Assembly: GCF_012767755.2 (NCBI RefSeq)
Contig: NZ_AP023189.1
Coordinates: 2,916,001-2,980,000 of the forward strand
Origin: Pseudomonas tohonis
GTDB taxonomy: Bacteria > Pseudomonadota > Gammaproteobacteria > Pseudomonadales > Pseudomonadaceae
Direction of reading: 5' to 3'
Length of the DNA stretch: 64,000 bases
The first letter of the stretch is position 1, and each line of letters starts with the position of its first letter. This document shows positions 21,476 through 28,968 of this stretch, one piece after another. Made by a program: the position numbers and the translations under genes. Under the pieces are notes generated by a model. It saw nothing but the letters and a program-made list of their open reading frames with translations. It was not told the DNA's origin and ran no database searches.

Positions 21476-23193
21476 GATTCGTCCTTGTCACCGCCTGCCC
21501 CAACGGCGCGGTCAGCAGCCTGATCAGCGCGCGCCTGCTGGAGGCCGCCGCGCGCCGCCTGGGCTGGACGCCCCAGGTGGAAATGCCCGGCGGCGAAACC
21601 GTGCCCGCCGAAGCGCTGGCGTCTGCCGACTGGGTGCTGGTGGTGAAGACCGGCCCGCTGGACCTCTCGCGTTTCGCTGGCAAGCGCCTGTACCTGGCGA
21701 CACCGGCCGAGGCCCTGCACGAGCCGCAGGCCTTCCTCCAGCGCGCCGAGCGTGACGCGCAGGTGCAGGACACCGCGCCGGCACCCGCCGCAACGGCCGT
21801 GGCGGGCGAGCGGCCGCGCCTGGTGGCGGTCACCGCCTGCCCGACCGGCGTCGCCCACACCTTCATGGCCGCCGAGGCGCTGAAGCAGGCCGCTGCGCGC
21901 CTGGGCATGGAGCTGCAGGTGGAGACCCAGGGCTCGGTGGGCGCCCGCGACCCGCTGTCGGCCGAGGCCATCGCCGCCGCCGACGTGGTGCTGCTGGCCA
22001 CCGACATCGAGGTGGACACCGCCCGCTTCGCCGGCAAGCGCGTCTACCGCTGCGGCACCGGTGTCGCCCTCAAGCAGGCCGACGCCACCCTGCGCAAGGC
22101 CCTGGCCGATGCCCAGGTGCAGCAGGCCGGCAAGCCCGGCAGCACCCAGGCCGAGGGCCAGGGCGAGGCCAAGGGGGTCTACAAGCACCTGCTCACCGGC
22201 GTCTCCTTCATGCTGCCGATGGTGGTGGCGGGGGGGCTGCTGATCGCCCTGTCCTTCGTCTTCGGCATCGAGGCCTTCAAGGAGCAGGGCACCCTGGCCG
22301 CCGCGCTGATGCAGATCGGCGGCGACACCGCGTTCAAGCTGATGGTGCCGCTGCTGGCCGGCTACGTCGCCTATTCCATCGCCGACCGCCCGGGCCTGGC
22401 ACCGGGGATGATCGGCGGGCTGCTGGCCGCCACCCTGGGCGCGGGCTTCATCGGCGGCATAGTCGCGGGCTTCCTCGCCGGTTACTCGGCCAAGGCCATC
22501 AGCCGCTGGGTCAGGCTGCCGCAGAGCCTGGAGGCGCTCAAACCCATCCTCATCATCCCGCTGCTGGCCAGCCTGATCACCGGCCTGGTGATGATCTACG
22601 TGGTCGGCAAGCCGGTGGCCGGCATGCTCGCCGCGCTGACCCAGTTCCTCGACGGCATGGGCAGCACCAACGCCATCCTCCTCGGCGTGCTGCTGGGCGG
22701 GATGATGTGCATCGACCTCGGCGGGCCGATCAACAAGGCCGCCTATGCCTTCTCCGTCGGCCTGCTGGCCTCGCAGAGCTACGCCCCCATGGCCGCGACC
22801 ATGGCCGCCGGCATGGTGCCGCCCATCGGCCTGGGCATCGCCTGCCTGCTGGCCCGGCGCAAGTTCGCCCAGAGCGAGCGCGAGGCCGGCAAGGCCGCGC
22901 TGGTGCTGGGGCTGTGCTTCATCTCCGAGGGCGCCATCCCCTTCGCCGCCAAGGACCCGCTGCGGGTGATCCCCGCCAGCATCGTCGGCGGCGCGCTCAC
23001 CGGTGCGCTGTCGATGTACTTCGGCTGCAAGCTCATGGCGCCCCACGGCGGGCTGTTCGTCATGCTCATCCCCAACGCCATCAACCATGTGCTCGCCTAC
23101 CTGCTGGCCATCGTCGCCGGCAGCCTGGTCACCGGCGTGCTCTATGCCGTGCTCAAGCGCGGCGATGCCCAGGAGCTGGTTGCCTCGTCGTGA
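21472..23193 (+). CDS. fruA: PTS fructose transporter subunit IIBC
   Basis: A 573-residue inner-membrane permease-kinase for fructose. It has two tandem IIB-type domains: an N-terminal one (VTACPNGAVSS, residues 1-95) and the canonical one (VTACPTGVAHTFMAAEAL, about 118-215). The phospho-accepting Cys is kept in both. A multi-helix IIC domain follows from about residue 240 (GVSFMLPMVVAGGLLIALSF; IDLGGPINKAAY). With FruB it brings in fructose as fructose-1-phosphate. It is the last fru gene; the next gene starts 34 bases downstream. Confidence 0.95.
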   Translation: MRFVLVTACPNGAVSSLISARLLEAAARRLGWTPQVEMPGGETVPAEALASADWVLVVKTGPLDLSRFAGKRLYLATPAEALHEPQAFLQRAERDAQVQDTAPAPAATAVAGERPRLVAVTACPTGVAHTFMAAEALKQAAARLGMELQVETQGSVGARDPLSAEAIAAADVVLLATDIEVDTARFAGKRVYRCGTGVALKQADATLRKALADAQVQQAGKPGSTQAEGQGEAKGVYKHLLTGVSFMLPMVVAGGLLIALSFVFGIEAFKEQGTLAAALMQIGGDTAFKLMVPLLAGYVAYSIADRPGLAPGMIGGLLAATLGAGFIGGIVAGFLAGYSAKAISRWVRLPQSLEALKPILIIPLLASLITGLVMIYVVGKPVAGMLAALTQFLDGMGSTNAILLGVLLGGMMCIDLGGPINKAAYAFSVGLLASQSYAPMAATMAAGMVPPIGLGIACLLARRKFAQSEREAGKAALVLGLCFISEGAIPFAAKDPLRVIPASIVGGALTGALSMYFGCKLMAPHGGLFVMLIPNAINHVLAYLLAIVAGSLVTGVLYAVLKRGDAQELVASS

Positions 23194-23227
23194 TGTCCCT
23201 GTCCACCTTCGCCCACGGAGCCACGCA

Positions 23228-24046
23228 ATGCCCCGCACCCTGAACAAGGAAACCCGCCTGTGCATGTCGCTGTCGGGCCGCCCCGGCAACTTCGGCACGC
23301 GCTTCCACAATTCGCTCTACGAGCAACTGGGCCTGGACTACGTCTACAAGGCCTTCACCACCACCGACCTGCCGGCGGCCATCGGCGGCATCCGCGCGCT
23401 GGGCATACGGGGTTGCGCGGTGTCGATGCCGTTCAAGGAAGCCTGCATCCCCCACCTCGACGAGCTGGATGCCTCGGCGGCGGTGATCCAGTCGGTCAAC
23501 ACCCTCGTCAACGACGAAGGCCACCTCAAGGGCTACAACACCGACTACCTGGCGGTGGCCAGCCTGCTGCGCAGCCACGGCGTCGACCCGCAGGCGGACT
23601 TCGCCCTGCGCGGCAGCGGCGGCATGGGCAAGGCAGTGACCTTCGCCCTGCGTGACAGCGGCTTCACCCAGGGCACCCTGGTGGCACGCAACGAGGTACG
23701 CGGCAGCGCCCTGGCCGCCACCTGTGGTTTCGCCTGGCAGGCGGAGCAGGGCGGGTTGCGCCCGCGGCTGCTGGTGAACGTCACCCCCATCGGCATGGAC
23801 GGCGGCCCCGAAGCCGGGCAACTGGCCTTCGACGAGGCCACCATCGAGGCCGCCGAGGTGGTCTTCGACGTGGTCGCCATCCCCGTGGAGACCCCGCTGA
23901 TCCGCGCCGCCCGCGCCCTCGGCAAGCGGGTGATCACCGGCGGCGAAGTCATCGTGTTGCAAGCGGTGGAGCAATTCGTGCTCTATACCGGCATCCGCCC
24001 CGACGCCGAGCAGATCGCCGAAGCGGCGGCCTTCGCGCGCAGCTGA
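23228..24046 (+). CDS. Shikimate 5-dehydrogenase-like protein (AroE paralogue)
   Basis: A 272-residue protein of the shikimate/quinate dehydrogenase family. The substrate domain carries the expected catalytic Lys (SMPFKEACIPHLDEL) and Asp (LKGYNTDYLA). The nucleotide-binding motif is a variant, GSGGMGKAV, in place of GAGGA. The N-terminus reads LSGRPGNFGTRFHN in place of the usual GxPxxHSxSP pattern. It is therefore probably a paralogue (YdiB/RifI-like) and not the housekeeping AroE. It lies 34 bases after fruA in the same direction and may be cotranscribed, but a link to fructose use is unclear. Confidence 0.8.
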   Translation: MPRTLNKETRLCMSLSGRPGNFGTRFHNSLYEQLGLDYVYKAFTTTDLPAAIGGIRALGIRGCAVSMPFKEACIPHLDELDASAAVIQSVNTLVNDEGHLKGYNTDYLAVASLLRSHGVDPQADFALRGSGGMGKAVTFALRDSGFTQGTLVARNEVRGSALAATCGFAWQAEQGGLRPRLLVNVTPIGMDGGPEAGQLAFDEATIEAAEVVFDVVAIPVETPLIRAARALGKRVITGGEVIVLQAVEQFVLYTGIRPDAEQIAEAAAFARS

Positions 24047-24069
24047 GGGCATTTTTCAGGAGCACACCG

Positions 24070-24465
24070 ATGATCAAGCAGGTAGGCGACACCCCGATCC
24101 TTCCCCTTCACCGCGCCAGCTGCCACTGCGGCGCGGTGGTGCTGGAACTGACCCTGCCCGACGGACTGGTGAGCCCGCGTCGCTGCGACTGTTCCCTGTG
24201 CCGGCGCAAGGGCGCCATCGTCGCCAGCGTGCCGCTCGCCGGGCTGCGTGTGGTGCAGGGCGCCGAACTGCTTACCCTCTACCAGTTCAACACCCGCACC
24301 GCGCGGCACTACTTCTGCTCGCGCTGCGGCATCCACACCCACCACCAGCGCCGCTCCAGCCCGGACCAGTACGGCTTCAACGTCGGCTGCCTGGACGGGG
24401 TCAACCCCTTCGACCTGGGCGAGGTGCCCACCAGCGACGGGGTCAACCACCCGGCCGATCGCTGA
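24070..24465 (+). CDS. GFA-family (glutathione-dependent formaldehyde-activating-like) zinc protein
   Basis: A 131-residue protein of the GFA/CENP-V fold. The expected zinc-binding cysteines are seen in SCHCGAVV, RCDCSLCRRKG and FCSRCGIHTHH. Most members have no confirmed activity, so formaldehyde detoxification should not be assumed. It starts 23 bases after the AroE-like gene with AGGAG upstream, so it is likely the end of the same transcript. A dispersed repeat and a terminator follow. Confidence 0.85.
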   Translation: MIKQVGDTPILPLHRASCHCGAVVLELTLPDGLVSPRRCDCSLCRRKGAIVASVPLAGLRVVQGAELLTLYQFNTRTARHYFCSRCGIHTHHQRRSSPDQYGFNVGCLDGVNPFDLGEVPTSDGVNHPADR

Positions 24466-24517
24466 GCGGGGGCGTCGGGTTTCACCCGACCTACGCAATG
24501 CCAGGGATACACCGATC

Positions 24518-24540
24518 GTGGGAGCGCATTCATTCGCGAT
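24518..24540 (+). repeat. Dispersed repeat (GGGAGCG...ATTCATTCGCGA)
   Basis: One copy of the short repeat found also near 16108, 16338, 48076, 58662 and 58823 (the last two inverted). It lies downstream of the GFA gene. Confidence 0.6.
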
Positions 24541-24564
24541 GCGCTTCCCCCGCGCACACAACAC

Positions 24565-24598
24565 AAAGGCCGCTGTCCTCCCGGAGCAGCGGCCTTTT
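24565..24598. terminator. Bidirectional rho-independent terminator
   Basis: AAAGGCCGCTG and CAGCGGCCTTTT form a long GC stem with flanking A and T runs on either side. It can therefore end transcription from the GFA gene on the plus strand and the microprotein gene on the minus strand. Confidence 0.8.
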
Positions 24599-24613
24599 CG
24601 TTGTCATCGCGGC

Positions 24614-24685
24614 TCAGGTGAGCAGCGCGATGAGGATGATGATCGGGATCGGTACACCAAGGAACCAAAGCAGCAGCGAACGCAT
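24614..24685 (-). CDS. 23-residue hydrophobic membrane microprotein
   Basis: A very short gene encoding M-R-S followed by an almost uninterrupted hydrophobic segment (LLLWFLGVPIPIIILIALL) ending in Thr-stop. It would form a single membrane helix with a Pro-x-Pro kink. A clear AGGAG lies seven bases before ATG, and a terminator follows 16 bases after the stop. It sits 15 bases downstream of the membrane protein gene at 24701 on the same strand, suggesting cotranscription and perhaps joint function. I do not recognise a named family. Confidence 0.6.
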   Translation of the reverse strand: MRSLLLWFLGVPIPIIILIALLT

Positions 24686-24700
24686 GGTCGTTCTCCTCGT

Positions 24701-25600
24701 TCAGCGAAGGGGGGCGGTGCGGTGGTAGGCGAGGCCGTCGGTCACCGTGTCGCGGCTGCGACCGCCACGGGTGGCGGCGAAGCTGGCGGTGAAGGCACCG
24801 ATGAGCAGGGCGACGAACATCCACAGCGAGGCATGGATGCCAGCCTTGCGGGCCGCATCGGCGGCCTGGCGGGCGTCGTTCACGGCCTGCTGCGCCATGG
24901 CGTGGACCTGCTCGACGCGGGCCTGGGCTTCGGCCTGGGTCAGGTTGGTGCGCTGGGCCACCAGGCGTACCAGGTAGTCGTGGTCCTCGGGGCTCAGCTG
25001 GCCACCACCGGCCAGGCTGCGGACGAAGATGCGCGACACCACGCCGTGGGCGGCATCGTCGACGGTGGGGGCCGGACGGTCATCACGGAACAGCGTGTCG
25101 ATGTAGTAGCCGTAGGGGTTCTGTGCATCGTCGCTGGCGCCGGGCGCGGTTCCGGCGCTGGCGCCGGCGGCGATCGCCGCACCGGCCTGCACGCCACCGC
25201 CCACCAGGTTGCCGACGGTGCCTACCAGCAGCGCGGCGGTCACCAGCGTGGCGACGGCCCAGGCGAGGAAGCCATGGGCGGTGTCGCGGAAGAACACCTC
25301 GTCGCCGTGCAGGCGGCTCCAGCGCAGCCTCAGGCGCCCGGCGAGGTAACCGCCGAGGCCGGCGGCCGCCAGCTGGGTGAAGGCCAGCCAGGCGATGCCG
25401 GCGAAGCCCAGCCCCTCGGCACCTATGCCCTCGTGTTGCCAGGGCGAGATGGCCGCGAAGCCGAGGCCCAAGCCCAGCAGCACGAGGATCAGGGACAGCG
25501 CGGCGGCGGCCGCCGCGCCAGCGAATACCGCGCTCCAGGAAACGCCGGAGGCGTCGTTGACTTCCAGGGCGGTTGCGTAGGCATCAGAAGTGGTGTTCAT
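24701..25600 (-). CDS. Hypothetical multi-pass inner-membrane protein
   Basis: A 299-residue protein with no recognised name. It has Gly/Ala-rich membrane segments at about 20-50, 62-88 and 110-150. A soluble region of about 120 residues with two acidic/amphipathic helices follows (SPEDHDYLVRLVAQRTNLTQ; then a helix rich in Ala, Gln, Arg that may coil). A last membrane helix lies near 265-285 (ASLWMFVALLIGAFTASFA). The layout resembles uncharacterised bacterial membrane proteins of the stress-response type. It is followed closely by the microprotein gene. Confidence 0.75.
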   Translation of the reverse strand: MNTTSDAYATALEVNDASGVSWSAVFAGAAAAAALSLILVLLGLGLGFAAISPWQHEGIGAEGLGFAGIAWLAFTQLAAAGLGGYLAGRLRLRWSRLHGDEVFFRDTAHGFLAWAVATLVTAALLVGTVGNLVGGGVQAGAAIAAGASAGTAPGASDDAQNPYGYYIDTLFRDDRPAPTVDDAAHGVVSRIFVRSLAGGGQLSPEDHDYLVRLVAQRTNLTQAEAQARVEQVHAMAQQAVNDARQAADAARKAGIHASLWMFVALLIGAFTASFAATRGGRSRDTVTDGLAYHRTAPLR

Positions 25601-25810
25601 CGTCGTGTCCTTGTTCGGGAAGGCTCAACGCCGTGACCGCCAGGGGCGACGGTCACCGTGCCTTATTTGCCGGCACTCATGGAATTGGGTGCCGGACGGC
25701 GGGCAAAGGTTCAGGGATTATCTTGCGGGCTCGACGTGCACCGGCGTGCTGGTGCGGCGGCATTGGCTCCTCTAAAGTGCGGCGACGCGTTTTCATCGTT
25801 TGGTATCGCC

Positions 25811-27034
25811 ATGGGATTTCTGGATTTCCTCTTCAACCGCAAGCCCTCCCCGGATGACTTCGCCGTGCTCTTCGAGTCCGCTGCGCGCAAGGCCGGCTTC
25901 AAGGGCGAAATGACCTATCGCCCCCGGGAATTCCGCCTGGTGTATGGCGACAGCGCCTTCTTCAACCTGCACAACGCCTACCGTGAATATTGCGGGCAGC
26001 GCGGTGCCAAGCGCCGGCAGGCGTTGCAGAGCTACATCACGGCGCTGTGCGAGAACCAGCGCAGCCTGGCGCTGCCGCTGGACGAGGCGCGGCCGTTGCT
26101 GCTGCCGGTGGTGCGCAGCCGCGGAATGATCGAGGACCTGCGCCTGCACCACCTGCGCACCGAGGGCAACGACCTCGAATTCGATCCGGTCTACCTGCCC
26201 ATGGGCGACGACGCCGTGGTGCTGCTGGCCATCGACCACCCCGAGTCCACCGCCACCCTGGTGCAGGGCCCCGACAAGAGCTGGGGCATCACCCTCGAAG
26301 AGGGGATGGCCATCGCCCTGACCAACCTGCGCGACAGCACCGGCGACAGCTTCGTCGAGGTGGTGCCGGGGCTGTTCCGGGGCAACTGGAACGACAGCTA
26401 CGACATCAGCCGCATCCTCCTGCCCGATGTGCTCGAGCGCCTGCCGCTCAAGGGCCGGCCGCTGTTCATGGTGCCCAGCCGCGAGACCCTGCTGGTGACC
26501 GGCGACCGTGACGGCCACGGCCTCGCGGCGATGGTCGAGCTGAGCCTGGAGGCCGCGACCGAGGGCCGCGCGATCTCCTCCGGGCTGTACTGCTACCAGG
26601 ACGGCAAGGTGGCGCCCTACACCGCGCACAACCCGCTGCTGCAAGCCCGCCTGGAGCGTATGCGCCGTCTCGCCACCAAGGCCGAGTACGACACCCAGAA
26701 GCACGCGCTGGACCTGATCCACGAAGAGAACAGCACCGACATCTTCGTCGCCACCTACCAGCTGTATGCCGTCCAGGAAGACCCCGACATGCTCTTCTCC
26801 ATCGCCAGCTGGACCGAGGGCGTGGACAGCCTGCTGCCCCGCGTCGACCGCCTGGTGTTGGTGCGCCCCAACGAAGACTGCAGCGACGCCGAGACCCGCG
26901 CCGTTTCCTGGGAGCAGGCCATGGCGCTGCTGGGTGACCTGCTCGAAGAAGCCCCCGGCTTCTACCCGCCGCGCTACCGCACCCTGGGCTTCCCCGAACC
27001 CAGCCGTGCCGAGCTGCTGGACGAGCTGGGCTAG
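25811..27034 (+). CDS. DUF1444-like cytosolic protein
   Basis: A 407-residue soluble protein beginning MGFLDFLFNRKPSPDDFA. It resembles DUF1444/YtpQ-family proteins of unknown function. No signal peptide, membrane helix or catalytic motif is evident; the protein is acidic overall with evenly spaced hydrophobic strands. It stands alone: the upstream gene is on the other strand and a 390-base repeat-bearing gap follows. A longer frame exists upstream but has no conserved sequence or ribosome binding site. Confidence 0.7.
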   Translation: MGFLDFLFNRKPSPDDFAVLFESAARKAGFKGEMTYRPREFRLVYGDSAFFNLHNAYREYCGQRGAKRRQALQSYITALCENQRSLALPLDEARPLLLPVVRSRGMIEDLRLHHLRTEGNDLEFDPVYLPMGDDAVVLLAIDHPESTATLVQGPDKSWGITLEEGMAIALTNLRDSTGDSFVEVVPGLFRGNWNDSYDISRILLPDVLERLPLKGRPLFMVPSRETLLVTGDRDGHGLAAMVELSLEAATEGRAISSGLYCYQDGKVAPYTAHNPLLQARLERMRRLATKAEYDTQKHALDLIHEENSTDIFVATYQLYAVQEDPDMLFSIASWTEGVDSLLPRVDRLVLVRPNEDCSDAETRAVSWEQAMALLGDLLEEAPGFYPPRYRTLGFPEPSRAELLDELG

Positions 27035-27065
27035 CCGTCTTCCCGGGCCAAAGCACGGGCTACCG

Positions 27066-27104
27066 GTAGGTTGGCGCCGAGCTCGCGAGGCCCAACGCTG
27101 CTGG
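27066..27104 (+). repeat. Dispersed GTAGGTTGGCGCC repeat, left copy
   Basis: A copy of the GTAGGTTGGCGCC...GAGGCCCAACG repeat. A second copy in the same orientation lies at 27829, so the two bracket the BRO-N gene and its leader. Related copies occur at 36545, 58559 and 58711. Confidence 0.6.
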
Positions 27105-27263
27105 GCTCGATGGGGCACCGCTGCTACAAGGGCTTCTCCTTATGGAAAACGCCTACAAGGCAACGCCGTTGCGGGCCTACAAGGGGCTTGGATAGGGTTC
27201 CGCCGCTGCTTTCCACAGAAAGCAGTCGGGTGTGGAAGCCCGGTATCAGAAACAACGACGCGT

Positions 27264-27395
27264 GCCATAGCGACGCCTGGCGTCGGCAGTCTATGGCGGA
27301 CCGTGTGAGTGGGCTCGCGCCCAGCCGGTTTTCGCGTCGTTTTTCCGGTACTTCCACCTCGCACGGTCCGCCACCCTTCATGCAGTGGGTGGCGG
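27264..27395 (+). promoter_or_regulatory. Structured leader with overlapping hairpins before BRO-N gene
   Basis: Three inverted repeats overlap in series. The first is GCCATAG (27264-27270) with CTATGGC (27291-27297), enclosing CGACG/CGTCG. The second is GGCGGACCGTG (27295-27305) with CACGGTCCGCC (27362-27372). The third is CCGCCACCC (27368-27376) with GGGTGGCGG (27387-27395). Neighbouring stems share bases, so they cannot all form together. The last ends 29 bases before the start codon at 27425. The pairing is seen directly; a regulatory switch is inference. Confidence 0.5.
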
Positions 27396-27424
27396 CTCTA
27401 TCACAGGATGGATGGAGTACTGCC

Positions 27425-27754
27425 ATGAACCTTCCCGAGATCACCCCTCGCATCTTCCTGCGTCACCAGCGTCAACTGCGCGCTTTCCTGATGGGCCACG
27501 AAGCCTGGTTTTCCACCCGCGACCTGCGCCGCCTGCTCAACACCGATATCAACCGCCGGACCCTGTTCCGCCTCTGCGACGACCAGCACCGCCGCGTGCG
27601 CCTGCGCACCGCCAACGGCTGGTTCGAAGAGGAGGCGGTGGTGAGCGAATCCGGCCTGCACGACCTGCTCAGCGTCTACTGCTTCCACCCGGAGAACCGC
27701 ATGCTGCGGCGTTGGGTCAGCCAGGAGGTGGTGGCGGTGCTGCGCATCGGTTGA
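27425..27754 (+). CDS. Small BRO-N domain protein
   Basis: A 109-residue protein fitting the BRO N-terminal domain common in phages and baculoviruses. WFSTRDLRRLLNTD is the helix region where an uptake motif usually reads WF-A-D. It is followed by a short hairpin region, a VVSESGLHDLLS motif, and the C-terminal RWVSQEVVAVLR helix. BRO-N proteins typically bind DNA and act as antirepressor-like regulators. Only the N domain is present, with no C-terminal effector. There are no phage genes around it, so it is probably a domesticated or accessory regulator. It is preceded by an unusual structured leader and flanked by direct repeats. Confidence 0.7.
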   Translation: MNLPEITPRIFLRHQRQLRAFLMGHEAWFSTRDLRRLLNTDINRRTLFRLCDDQHRRVRLRTANGWFEEEAVVSESGLHDLLSVYCFHPENRMLRRWVSQEVVAVLRIG

Positions 27755-27828
27755 GGGGGCTGCCAGGCAACGCACCAGCGGCGCGTTGCCGAGCCTGCCC
27801 CGGGCTACGTCGCCGGCTTGGCCCATCC

Positions 27829-27869
27829 GTAGGTTGGCGCCGAGCCTGCGAGGCCCAACGCAGCGGGGC
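27829..27869 (+). repeat. Dispersed GTAGGTTGGCGCC repeat, right copy
   Basis: Second copy of the repeat at 27066, same orientation (GTAGGTTGGCGCCGAG...GAGGCCCAACG), ending just before the stop codon of the Coq7-like gene on the minus strand. Confidence 0.6.
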
Positions 27870-27874
27870 ATCGA

Positions 27875-28384
27875 TCAGAGGCGCAGGCCGAGCTGGATGA
27901 CCGCTTCGGTGCTCAGCCGCACCAGTGGTGCCAGCGAATAGGCCCAATGACCGCCGGCGAGGTATTCCCATTCATCGTGATGCTGTTGCTCTTCCACGAG
28001 GATCGAGCCGATACAGGCGCTGGCAGCGGGGTCCTGATCGGCCAGGGTCGCCAGCTGTTCGTCGAGATGCCGCAGCACCACATGCTCCACAGCCGCTGTC
28101 GTCGTTGCGATGGCGCGCTGGCCCAGCAGCCCGGTGATCAGCCCGAGCAGCCATCCACCCCCTGCGCAGAGCCAGTAGCTGCGGCAGCGTGGAACGCCGC
28201 GCTGTGCCAGTTCGGCGCGAAACGCTTCACGGTGGTCGCGCTCGTGTTCGCGGAACTCCTGCAACCGGGTGACCAGGGAGGGCGCCGTCAGGCGCGCCAT
28301 GAAGATCTGCCCGCTGTAGATGCATACCGCACCCATTTCGCCGGCGTGGTTGACCTTTAGGAAGCGGCTACCGGTATTCAACAC
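27875..28384 (-). CDS. Short Coq7-like diiron protein
   Basis: A 169-residue protein with the ligand pattern of ferritin-like diiron hydroxylases of the Coq7 family: Glu in NHAGEMGAVCIY, Glu and His in FREHERDHREAF, Glu in AVEHVVLRHLDEQ, and Glu and His in VEEQQHHDEWEYL. A membrane-associating hydrophobic stretch (YWLCAGGGWLLGLITGLLG) lies in the middle. The start is probably GTG 28384 (GGAG upstream) or the adjacent TTG. It is shorter than usual bacterial Coq7 (about 215 residues). It sits last in the effector/lipoprotein cluster, so its substrate may not be demethoxyubiquinone. The fold is confident; the role is unknown. Confidence 0.72.
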   Translation of the reverse strand: MLNTGSRFLKVNHAGEMGAVCIYSGQIFMARLTAPSLVTRLQEFREHERDHREAFRAELAQRGVPRCRSYWLCAGGGWLLGLITGLLGQRAIATTTAAVEHVVLRHLDEQLATLADQDPAASACIGSILVEEQQHHDEWEYLAGGHWAYSLAPLVRLSTEAVIQLGLRL

Positions 28385-28421
28385 AGGGGCTCCGAGAGGC
28401 GGGCGGTGAGATGAGGTCGGT

Positions 28422-28892
28422 TCAGAACACCACTCGCGGCCGGAATACCGGGCGGCCACCGCCACAGCCACCGTACCTGCACAGGATGCTGTTGCCCGCC
28501 TCGGTGGGCAGCAGCTGCACGTTGGCCTCGGCGTCGAAGGCGATTCGGTAGCGGCTGGCGGCCAAGTTGGACAGCGGCACCATGAGCTGGGCGCGGCCGC
28601 AATCGCCGGCTTCGACGGCCAGGTCCCATTGGCCGTAGGGGAGTTGGAAAGCGGCCGACTCCGCAATCTCCAACTGCACGGCGAGCTGGCCATTGATGTA
28701 GACGCTGGCCAGGCATTTGCGCCCCCACCAGGCATCGTCGCGGTTGACGATCAGGTACTGGCTCGGCTCGGCGGGCACTCCCTGATAGGCGAACAGCCGC
28801 TCCGGCGGAACCGGCCACGTCTGGTTGGCGGGGATCTGCTTGCTTTGGCAAGCGGTGAGGGACAGGTAGCAGAGCAGCAGGAGAGGGCGCAT
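28422..28892 (-). CDS. Hypothetical lipoprotein in effector cluster
   Basis: A 156-residue protein with a lipoprotein signal peptide (lipobox LTAC, Cys 15), so it should be anchored in the outer or inner membrane and face the periplasm. The mature part has paired Cys (GRKCLASV; EAGDCGRA; ILCRYGGCGGG) and a beta-rich look, similar to small lipoproteins with a DUF2846-like domain. It lies between the DUF2931 lipoprotein and the Coq7-like gene on the same strand. It may be a second immunity protein or an accessory factor; this is inference from position. Confidence 0.7.
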   Translation of the reverse strand: MRPLLLLCYLSLTACQSKQIPANQTWPVPPERLFAYQGVPAEPSQYLIVNRDDAWWGRKCLASVYINGQLAVQLEIAESAAFQLPYGQWDLAVEAGDCGRAQLMVPLSNLAASRYRIAFDAEANVQLLPTEAGNSILCRYGGCGGGRPVFRPRVVF

Positions 28893-28968
28893 GGTTCATC
28901 CTTGAATGGGTGTTGCCGGGCGTGAATATATACGGCGGCCAGGCGCCGGAGAATTGGATCGCTAGCGA

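Noticed and set aside
27425..27754. Prophage remnant around the BRO-N gene
   Set aside because: No integrase, structural or lysis gene, and no attachment-site pair apart from dispersed repeats.
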